DNA of 11,619 bases from CF-113 sp035716135 (GTDB taxonomy: Bacteria; Chloroflexota; Ktedonobacteria; Ktedonobacterales; Ktedonobacteraceae): contig DASTKD010000030.1 of the NCBI GenBank assembly GCA_035716135.1, positions 1-11,619 of the forward strand. The letters run 5' to 3'. The stretch's first letter is position 1. Each line of letters begins with the position of its first letter. The notes below the pieces were generated by a model that worked only from the letters and a program-made list of their open reading frames with translations, was not told the origin of the DNA and ran no database searches. Positions 6,387-11,619 of the stretch are shown here, piece by piece. The position numbers and the translations under genes are program-made.

Positions 6387-6944
6387 ATGATAGACGATTT
6401 ATTCGGAGATGCAGAGCGACGTATGCAGAAGGCGGTCGAGGCCCTGAGACAGGACATTGCCTCGATTCGCACTGGTCGAGCCAGTTCAGCATTGGTCGAG
6501 CGGATAACGGTTGATTATTACGGCACACCAACGCCCATTAACCAGGTTGCCTCCATTTCTATCCCGGAGGCGCGCCTGCTCGTCATTCAACCCTGGGACC
6601 GCAAGATGCTGATCGACATCGAAAAGGCGATTCAGAAATCAGACCTGGGCATCAATCCCAACAATGATGGTCAGGTAATTCGTCTCGCTATCCCTCCGCT
6701 CAACGAAGAACGTCGTCGTGATATGGTCAAGACCCTCCACAAAAAACTGGACGAACACAAAGTTGCTATTCGCAACGTTCGCCGGGATGCTCAGGATAAG
6801 TTACGCGATCGTGAGAAAAAGAAAGAAGTTTCCGAAGACGAGCTGAAACGTAGCTCCGAACGGCTACAAAAGCTCACCGACCGCTACATCGATGAGATGG
6901 ATAAGGTCGGCAAATCAAAGGAACTGGAGATTCTGGAGGTCTAA
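6387..6944 (+). CDS. frr: Ribosome recycling factor
   Basis: At 185 residues this is a full-length RRF, which with EF-G splits post-termination ribosomes so that subunits and mRNA are reused. The N-terminal helix carries the conserved ALRQDIASIRTGRASSAL stretch (18-35). The small beta/alpha domain follows with YYGTPTPINQVASISIPEAR (44-63), then IQPWD (67-71) and the DLGINPNNDGQVIRLAIPPL region (86-105). The C-terminal long helices contain ERRRDMVK (108-115) and the charged VRRDAQDKLR stretch. AGGGAG (6374-6379) lies 7 nt before the ATG. The uppS start follows the stop by 2 nt, so the two are translationally coupled. Confidence 0.98.
   Translation: MIDDLFGDAERRMQKAVEALRQDIASIRTGRASSALVERITVDYYGTPTPINQVASISIPEARLLVIQPWDRKMLIDIEKAIQKSDLGINPNNDGQVIRLAIPPLNEERRRDMVKTLHKKLDEHKVAIRNVRRDAQDKLRDREKKKEVSEDELKRSSERLQKLTDRYIDEMDKVGKSKELEILEV
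6935..6939 (+). promoter_or_regulatory. Shine-Dalgarno inside frr fixing a TTG start for uppS
   Basis: GGAGG in the last codons of frr lies 7 nt before TTG 6947. The next plausible start in frame, GTG 7049, has no ribosome site, and the first ATG (7069) falls inside the conserved MDGNGRW motif. Confidence 0.7.
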
Positions 6945-6946
6945 CT

Positions 6947-7735
6947 TTGACCAGGCTTCAAAACTATTTCACCTCAGCAAAGGGAAATAGCGCGCCGCAG
7001 TCGCAAACCGTTACCGTCGTACAACCTGCTTCCGGGCAGACACCTCGAGTGCGCCACCTTGCCATCATTATGGATGGCAACGGGCGCTGGGCCACCAAAC
7101 GTCACCTGCCGCGCCTCGCGGGGCATAAGGCGGGCGTCAATGCGCTCAGGCGTGTCCTCGAATGCGCGATTGATGAATCTATTGAAATGCTCAGCGTGTA
7201 CGCCTTTTCCACCGAGAACTGGGAGCGGCCACGCACCGAAGTCGAAGGGCTGATGCGTCTCTTCTGGGAGACGATCCGCTCTGACATTGAAAAGTTGCAT
7301 CGTGAAGGAGTGCGGCTGCGCCACCTGGGTCGCCTGAAAGACCTTTCACCCGACATTCAAAGGGCTGTGCAAGATTCGGTCGATCTAACGCGCAAGAATA
7401 CCCGCATCGGTCTGAACGTCTGCTTCAATTATGGCGGACGAGCCGAACTGGTGGACGCGGTGCGCCAGATCATCGCCGATGGGCGCGACCCCGATACCAT
7501 CGACGAGGACATGATTAGCTCCTACCTCTATACGCGCGATCTGCCCGACCCTGATATGGTCATCCGCACCGCCGGGGAGATGCGCGTCAGTAACTTCTTG
7601 CTCTGGCAGTCGGCCTATAGCGAGTACTATGCCACGCCTACCCTGTGGCCCGATTTCGGTAAAGAAGATTTACGCGCCGCGCTGGATAGTTTCCATCGCC
7701 GGCAGCGACGCTTTGGACGACTCGCCACTTCATAG
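6947..7735 (+). CDS. uppS: Undecaprenyl diphosphate synthase (cis-prenyltransferase)
   Basis: This enzyme adds isopentenyl units in cis to farnesyl diphosphate. It makes the C55 carrier lipid precursor used for peptidoglycan and other wall polymers. The 262 residues include HLAIIMDGNGRWA (37-49; D43 corresponds to the catalytic Asp26 of E. coli), GHKAG (59-63), AFSTENWERP (86-95), GLNVCFNYGGR (155-165) and the IPP-binding stretch IRTAGEMRVSNFLLWQSAYSE (206-226). In that stretch R207, R213, S215 and E226 match E. coli R194, R200, S202 and E213. The usual Gly or Ser in RTxGE is Ala here, a mild variant. The first 34 residues are a polar extension before the conserved core. Short Z-prenyl synthases share these motifs, so chain length is inferred from context. 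It overlaps functionally with dxr and ispG in the same window. Confidence 0.96.
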   Translation: MTRLQNYFTSAKGNSAPQSQTVTVVQPASGQTPRVRHLAIIMDGNGRWATKRHLPRLAGHKAGVNALRRVLECAIDESIEMLSVYAFSTENWERPRTEVEGLMRLFWETIRSDIEKLHREGVRLRHLGRLKDLSPDIQRAVQDSVDLTRKNTRIGLNVCFNYGGRAELVDAVRQIIADGRDPDTIDEDMISSYLYTRDLPDPDMVIRTAGEMRVSNFLLWQSAYSEYYATPTLWPDFGKEDLRAALDSFHRRQRRFGRLATS

Positions 7736-7743
7736 GCTATAAT
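7713..7743 (+). promoter_or_regulatory. Possible promoter before cdsA
   Basis: A perfect TATAAT (7738-7743) stands right after the uppS stop, with TTGGAC (7713-7718) 19 bp upstream, which is longer than ideal. It would give cdsA its own transcript across the 77-nt gap. Confidence 0.35.
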
Positions 7744-7812
7744 ATGGGGGAAGTCCAATTTCGCCAGGGTTTACTCAGGGGAGGGTAATACCTGTTTGCG
7801 ACAAGGAGCAAT

Positions 7813-8694
7813 GTGCAACCCGTAAGCCAGCAAGAGGCGCAAACGATTATGGCCGAAAAAGCCAAAAAGCAATGGTACCGTTCGCTGGGGCAGCGCAGCC
7901 TGACTGCCCTTATCAGCATACCGGTCGTTTTGGCCTGTGGCTGGTTGGGCGGCTGGTGGGCTTTTGCCGTCTGCGCGTTTTTAGTTGGCCTGGGAGCCTA
8001 CGAACTCCGGCGCATGATGCTCCATAAAGGGTATCGCCCGTTGATAATCATCAGCGCGGCCTTGAGCTTGCTCTTCCTGATTGCCGCCATGCTCCCACAG
8101 CAACGCCCATTGCTGCTCGAAGCTGGCCTATCACTGGCGTTGCTGGTAACGTTCCCCATCCTCTTTTTCCGCAAGCAGTTGGATGGAGCAGTGGTAGACT
8201 GGTCGCTCACTCTGGCTATCGCCATCTACCTGGGCTGGCCTTTAAGTTTGATGCTCTTGTTGCGCGGTTTTCAGGTCGGTTTTAGTGATGGCTTATGGTG
8301 GCTGCTTACGCTGCTGCTGGGGGTATGGGGTTTCGACACGGGCGCGTTTTTCGCGGGTCATTTCTTCGGACGGCATAAACTCGCGCCCAATATCAGCCCC
8401 GGCAAGACCTGGGAAGGCGTGGTTGGCGGTCTCATTTTTTCAGTGGCGGCGGCTTTGCTCTTTAGCGTTCGCCCTCTGGGCGTAAACTGGTTCCTGGCGA
8501 TCCTGCTCGGCCTGTTGATTGGCGTCGCCGGTACCCTGGGCGACCTGGCCGAATCACTCATCAAGCGCCAGACGCACGTCAAAGATAGCGGGATGATTAT
8601 GCCGGGACACGGCGGCATCCTCGACCGCATCGATAGCCTGCTCTTCGCCGTTATCGTGGTCTATTTCTTCGCGCAATTCATCGGCAAACTGTAA
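7813..8694 (+). CDS. cdsA: Phosphatidate cytidylyltransferase (CDP-diglyceride synthase)
   Basis: CdsA is an integral membrane enzyme that converts phosphatidic acid and CTP to CDP-diacylglycerol, the branch point of phospholipid synthesis. The family signature is clear at residues 248-274: SLIKRQTHVKD, then GHGG and LDRID. GFDTGAFFAGHFFGRHKL (173-190) and ISPGKTWEGVVGG (194-206) are the other conserved segments. About eight hydrophobic segments can be seen (roughly 32-48, 50-65, 76-95, 104-118, 132-151, 160-182, 202-243 as two, and 276-292). The start is uncertain. GTG 7813 has AAGGAG (7803-7808) only 4 nt away, while ATG 7849 has a weaker AAGAGG (7832-7837) 11 nt away and gives 281 residues. 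It follows uppS, as is usual. Confidence 0.95.
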   Translation: MQPVSQQEAQTIMAEKAKKQWYRSLGQRSLTALISIPVVLACGWLGGWWAFAVCAFLVGLGAYELRRMMLHKGYRPLIIISAALSLLFLIAAMLPQQRPLLLEAGLSLALLVTFPILFFRKQLDGAVVDWSLTLAIAIYLGWPLSLMLLLRGFQVGFSDGLWWLLTLLLGVWGFDTGAFFAGHFFGRHKLAPNISPGKTWEGVVGGLIFSVAAALLFSVRPLGVNWFLAILLGLLIGVAGTLGDLAESLIKRQTHVKDSGMIMPGHGGILDRIDSLLFAVIVVYFFAQFIGKL

Positions 8695-8798
8695 ACCTGG
8701 CAATCACTGGTTGGATCGAATACCCTGCGCAGATGCATAGAGCAGCACACGGTGACACAATAGAAGGTCATCGCGTGTTTCCTTTTAGATACTCTGCA

Positions 8799-8807
8799 TG
8801 GTAGAAT
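8799..8807 (+). promoter_or_regulatory. Possible extended -10 promoter before dxr
   Basis: TGG directly before TAGAAT (8802-8807) makes an extended -10 element. No good -35 box is seen 16-18 bp upstream. It lies in the 258-nt cdsA-dxr gap, long enough to hold a separate promoter and a leader of about 140 nt. Confidence 0.3.
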
Positions 8808-8876
8808 AGAGGTGGTAGCAAATGCCATGATGTCGTTACATTTGAAGTGATCGATAGTAGACAAAACGAAAATCAG

Positions 8877-8926
8877 GGGCGAACGAGTTCAAGAGAACGC
8901 TGCGTTCGCCCATCAATTTTGATGGG
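8877..8926 (+). promoter_or_regulatory. Two overlapping, mutually exclusive hairpins in the dxr leader
   Basis: GGGCGAACG (8877-8885) pairs with CGTTCGCCC (8903-8911) in a perfect 9-bp stem. CCCATCAA (8909-8916) pairs with TTGATGGG (8919-8926) in a perfect 8-bp stem around TT. The two stems share bases 8909-8911, so both cannot form completely. CAGG (8874-8877) and CCTG (8929-8932) could close the whole. The second stem ends 26 nt before the dxr ATG. This could be an attenuator-like switch, a decayed terminator or simple coaxial stacking with shortened stems. The remainder of the 8695-8952 gap holds the possible promoter and nothing else recognisable. Confidence 0.4.
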
Positions 8927-8952
8927 TTCCTGACAGGTTGAGATAGAGCGAG

Positions 8953-10131
8953 ATGAGTAGTTTTCCCAGGCGCATAGCATTGCTTGGCAGTACCGGCTCA
9001 ATCGGGCGGCAGACGCTCGATATTGTGCGCTGTTTCCCCGAACATTTTCAGGTGGTCGCACTGGCGGCGCGTAGCAACGTTGAGTTGCTGGCGCAGCAGG
9101 CGCGGGAATTTCATCCCGCCTTCGTCGCCTGCTTCGCGGATACGCCTGAAAACGAACGAGCCGCGCGCGCGGCCTTGCCTGGTGTGCTGATTGGCGAGCA
9201 GGGCTTGCTGGCGGTAGCCACGCATCCCGATGTCGATATCGTCGTCGCGGCCACCTCTGGCCTGATGGGTTTGCGACCCACACTGGCAGCTATTCACGCC
9301 GGGAAAACCATCGCCCTGGCTAACAAAGAAACGCTGGTGATGGCCGGACATCTGGTGATGCAGGCCGCGCGGGAACACAACGTCCCAATTCTGCCTGTGG
9401 ATAGCGAACACAGCGCCATCTGGCAATGTTTGCGCGGTGAGAACGCCGGCGAGGTCAGGCGCTTGATCTTGACGGCTTCCGGTGGCCCGTTTCGCCGCGC
9501 TACACCCGAAGAGGTGCGCGGGGTGACGGTTGAACAGGCGCTGGCGCATCCCACCTGGCACATGGGACCGAAAATCACCATTGACTCCGCGACCCTCATG
9601 AATAAGGGGCTGGAGGTCATCGAGGCGCACTGGCTTTTCGACGTGTCTTACGAGCAAATAGAAGTCGTCGTTCAGCCCGAAAGTATCATTCATTCGATGG
9701 TCGAGTTTGTCGATGGCTCTCTCAAGATGCAGGCCAGCCTGCCCAGTATGCACCTGCCCATTCAGGATGCTCTTAGCTATCCCGCGCGCCTGGACACGGC
9801 GGATACAGGATTGATACGCGAGCTGCGCTGGCCGGAAGTGGCGCGGCTCAACTTTGAAAGCCTGGACGTAGCGCGTTTCCCTTGCTTCAAGCTGGCGCGC
9901 CAGGCGGCGCGATATGGTGGCACCTATCCCAGCGTGCTGGTAGGAGCCGACGAAGAAGCCGTGGCGCTCTTCCTGGCGGGCAAACTCTCGTTCCCCGGCA
10001 TTGCTGAACTGATCGAAGCCGTGCTGGAACGTCACCAGCCCATTCAGCAGCCGGACATTCCAACCATTCTGGAAACAACCGCCTGGGCGCGTAAAACCGC
10101 CAGGGAACTTTATCATACTCTTCTCATCTAG
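8953..10131 (+). CDS. dxr: 1-deoxy-D-xylulose 5-phosphate reductoisomerase
   Basis: Dxr carries out the first committed step of the MEP isoprenoid pathway, the NADPH-dependent rearrangement and reduction of DXP to MEP, and is the target of fosmidomycin. The 392 residues are of normal length. The NADPH-binding loop LLGSTGSIG lies at 10-18. KTIALANKETLVMAG (118-132) is conserved, the metal ligands sit in VDSEHSA (D150, S151, E152) and in NKGLE (E221, equivalent to E. coli E231). ASGGPFR, HPTWHMG, ITIDSATLMNKG and the flexible-loop region with SIIHSMVEF and MHLPIQDALSYP are all present. ATG 8953 starts five residues before the conserved core. Its ribosome site is weak (no clear AGGAG), which fits leader-controlled or low expression. 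The genes after it, rseP and ispG, form a common dxr-rseP-ispG cluster. Confidence 0.98.
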   Translation: MSSFPRRIALLGSTGSIGRQTLDIVRCFPEHFQVVALAARSNVELLAQQAREFHPAFVACFADTPENERAARAALPGVLIGEQGLLAVATHPDVDIVVAATSGLMGLRPTLAAIHAGKTIALANKETLVMAGHLVMQAAREHNVPILPVDSEHSAIWQCLRGENAGEVRRLILTASGGPFRRATPEEVRGVTVEQALAHPTWHMGPKITIDSATLMNKGLEVIEAHWLFDVSYEQIEVVVQPESIIHSMVEFVDGSLKMQASLPSMHLPIQDALSYPARLDTADTGLIRELRWPEVARLNFESLDVARFPCFKLARQAARYGGTYPSVLVGADEEAVALFLAGKLSFPGIAELIEAVLERHQPIQQPDIPTILETTAWARKTARELYHTLLI

Positions 10132-10142
10132 AGAGAAAACGC

Positions 10143-10155
10143 TATAATCTATAAT
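10143..10155 (+). promoter_or_regulatory. Two adjacent TATAAT boxes before rseP
   Basis: TATAAT occurs at 10143-10148 and again at 10150-10155, in the 91-nt gap after dxr. No recognisable -35 box lies 16-18 bp upstream of either. They may be alternative -10 elements of an rseP promoter or chance in an AT-rich gap. Confidence 0.3.
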
Positions 10156-10222
10156 AGAGAAGAGACTGGCATCAAAACAATGATAAGCACAGATCGTAGA
10201 CGAAGGATATAAGGAAGATTGC

Positions 10223-11443
10223 ATGAATAACTGGTTCTTACTCGCCGCCATACCGGTCTTTGGCATATGCGTCCTGGTGCATGAATTTGGACACTTTATC
10301 ACAGCCAAATGGGCGGGCATCCGCGTCGAAGAGTTTGGTCTGGGCTTTCCGCCGCGCCTGGTAGGATTTCGCAAACGCGATTCCGGCGGTTGGGAAGTGA
10401 TCTGGCTCGGTGGCAGGCGCAACGCTGAAGATAGCTACGACGCCACTGAAAAGCAATCGCCCTTTAGTGGCACGAGTGGTGGTTATAGCACGGTCTCTTC
10501 TGAGAATGAAAAGCATCATACTATCTATTCACTCAACTTCTTGCCCATCGGCGGTTTCGTGCGGATGCCAGGCGAGAATGGCGATATAAACGACGAGAGC
10601 GGCAATTATGATCCGCAGAGCTTCGCCGCGAAAACGGCAGGCAAACGCATTATCGTGCTGGTGGCCGGTGTGACTATGAATGTTATCCTGGCGATGATCC
10701 TCTTCACGATTGCCTATAGCCTGGGCGAGCCAACCTATCCCTCAGCTATCGGCAAAGTTGTGCAGGGTTCGCCTGCCGCCGTCGCGGGATTGCGGCCCGG
10801 AGACACCATTGTCTCCGTCAACGGTCAGCCGACCCCGCAGTTCTCCGATTTGCAGAACGTCGTCACCAAAGCGATTGCGGCGGATAAGCAGCAACACGAG
10901 ACGCTGCCGCTGACAATGGTGATACGGCACGAGGGGAGCAATCAGACCAGCACCGTTACGGTCAACGTGCGTGAGAAGCCGCCGGCAGGTCAGGGGCCGA
11001 TGGGCGTCGAAGAAAAGATTGTGTTCGTCAGTTCCCCTGTCTGGCAGGCTCCGTTCAAGGGCGTCGCGCATACCTTTAGCGTCACTGGCGACTTCGTGAA
11101 CCAGATCGCTATGATGATCGGGGGCGTAGTTAAGCCACAGCTTGCCGGACCGGTGGGCATCGTCAAGATCACAGGTGAGATAGCCTCCACCGTCCCTGAC
11201 CTGGGCTGGTGGCCTATTCTGAGTCTTACGGCTATCCTGAGTCTCAACCTGGCGATCATCAACATTTTACCGATACCTGCTCTGGATGGCGGGCGCATCT
11301 TATTCGTATTGATCGAAGTTCTGCGCGGGGGCAAACGTCTCAAACCCGAACGAGAGGGGCTTATCAATTTTATTGGTATGGCGCTTCTGTTGACCCTGAT
11401 GGTGGTTATCACGGTAAACGATGTCCTCCACCTGGGCAGTTAG
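10223..11443 (+). CDS. rseP: RseP-type site-2 intramembrane metalloprotease
   Basis: This 406-residue protein is an M50B zinc protease of the inner membrane. RseP/RasP relatives cut transmembrane anti-sigma factors and signal-peptide remnants. The zinc motif HEFGH is at residues 20-24 in the first membrane segment. NILPIPALDGG (347-357) gives the third ligand, D355. A PDZ domain spans about 170-265 (GSPAAVAGLRPGDTIVSVNGQP, cut here into GSPAAVAGL and RPGDTIVSVNGQP). QLAGPVGI (306-313) is conserved, and membrane segments lie near 4-24, 142-165, 331-350 and 382-400. Residues about 52-98 are an extra, polar, Gly/Ser/Glu-rich stretch between GFPPRL and the YSLNFLPIGGFVRM strand, which are usually almost adjacent. 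AAGGAAG (10211-10217) precedes the ATG by 5 nt. It lies between dxr and ispG as in many bacteria. The substrate cannot be told from the window. Confidence 0.95.
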   Translation: MNNWFLLAAIPVFGICVLVHEFGHFITAKWAGIRVEEFGLGFPPRLVGFRKRDSGGWEVIWLGGRRNAEDSYDATEKQSPFSGTSGGYSTVSSENEKHHTIYSLNFLPIGGFVRMPGENGDINDESGNYDPQSFAAKTAGKRIIVLVAGVTMNVILAMILFTIAYSLGEPTYPSAIGKVVQGSPAAVAGLRPGDTIVSVNGQPTPQFSDLQNVVTKAIAADKQQHETLPLTMVIRHEGSNQTSTVTVNVREKPPAGQGPMGVEEKIVFVSSPVWQAPFKGVAHTFSVTGDFVNQIAMMIGGVVKPQLAGPVGIVKITGEIASTVPDLGWWPILSLTAILSLNLAIINILPIPALDGGRILFVLIEVLRGGKRLKPEREGLINFIGMALLLTLMVVITVNDVLHLGS

Positions 11444-11478
11444 GTCAATCTGGTTTTATACAATGGAGCAAATATATT

Positions 11479-11619
11479 ATGCGACGGAAAACACGGCAAA
11501 TTCATGTTGGCAACGTAGCGATTGGCGGCGATGCGCCTATCGCCGTGCAATCGATGACTACTACTTATACGCGCGATGTGGATAGCACGGTCGCGCAAAT
11601 CCTGCGCCTGGAAGACGTG
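11479..11619 (+). CDS. ispG: 4-hydroxy-3-methylbut-2-enyl diphosphate synthase, 5' part only
   Basis: Only the first 47 codons are present; the frame runs off the right edge. The N-terminus RRKTRQIHVGNVAIGG followed by APIAVQSMTTTYTRDV and TVAQILRLE is typical of IspG (GcpE). IspG is the 4Fe-4S enzyme that converts MEcPP to HMBPP late in the MEP pathway. The iron-sulfur cysteines lie outside the window. GGAG (11465-11468) is 10 nt before the ATG, and the 35-nt gap after rseP shows no promoter or terminator, so the two genes are probably co-transcribed. Confidence 0.93.
   Translation, partial: MRRKTRQIHVGNVAIGGDAPIAVQSMTTTYTRDVDSTVAQILRLEDV

Noticed and set aside
8733..8807. Small open frame of about 24 codons (ATG 8733) in the cdsA-dxr gap
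   Set aside because: No ribosome binding site, no similarity that I recognise, and it would overlap the possible -10 element.
8998..10422. Antisense open frame of 474 codons across dxr and the start of rseP
   Set aside because: It lies opposite a fully conserved dxr in a GC-rich gene, shows no family motifs and crosses the intergenic gap. It is a frame shadow caused by codon bias.
1..11619. CRISPR arrays, tRNA or rRNA genes, transposases, phage or defence genes
   Set aside because: I looked for regularly spaced repeats, tRNA-like sequence and such protein families and saw none.

Overview
The window reads as a stretch of bacterial chromosome with every recognisable gene on the + strand. Its core is the classical rpsB-tsf-pyrH-frr-uppS-cdsA-dxr-rseP-ispG block. 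The short two-domain EF-Ts, the moderately high GC and a structured inverted-repeat element of a kind I associate with Chloroflexota (Ktedonobacteria) suggest a member of that phylum. This placement is inference; no marker in the window proves it.

Layout. Positions 1-2655 hold the 3' part of a large Asp-box (BNR/sortilin-like) beta-propeller protein, open at the left edge. Positions 2656-2933 are non-coding and contain an inverted-repeat element of about 200 bp with long homologous arms. Next comes kptA (2934-3482), a Tpt1/KptA tRNA 2'-phosphotransferase, a gene of scattered occurrence in bacteria. Positions 3483-3766 carry the best promoter of the window (TTGAAT-17-TATAAT with an extended -10), followed by a leader of about 220 nt that can fold around a long closing helix just upstream of rpsB.

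From 3767 the core block runs: ribosomal protein S2 (TTG start, long acidic tail), EF-Ts, UMP kinase, ribosome recycling factor, undecaprenyl diphosphate synthase (TTG start, coupled to frr), CDP-diglyceride synthase, DXP reductoisomerase, an RseP-type site-2 protease with an unusual insertion, and the first 47 codons of ispG. Hairpins resembling terminators or attenuators lie after rpsB and after tsf, and two overlapping hairpins precede dxr. Expression of this collinear block is therefore probably tuned segment by segment.

Functionally the block joins translation (S2, EF-Ts, RRF), UMP phosphorylation (PyrH) and envelope building. Dxr and IspG are MEP-pathway enzymes that make isoprenoid precursors, UppS turns these into the C55 lipid carrier, CdsA makes CDP-diacylglycerol for phospholipids, and RseP is a membrane protease. 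The gene order is ordinary. The points that deserve attention are the rpsB leader, the inverted-repeat element beside kptA, the insertion in RseP and the S2 tail.
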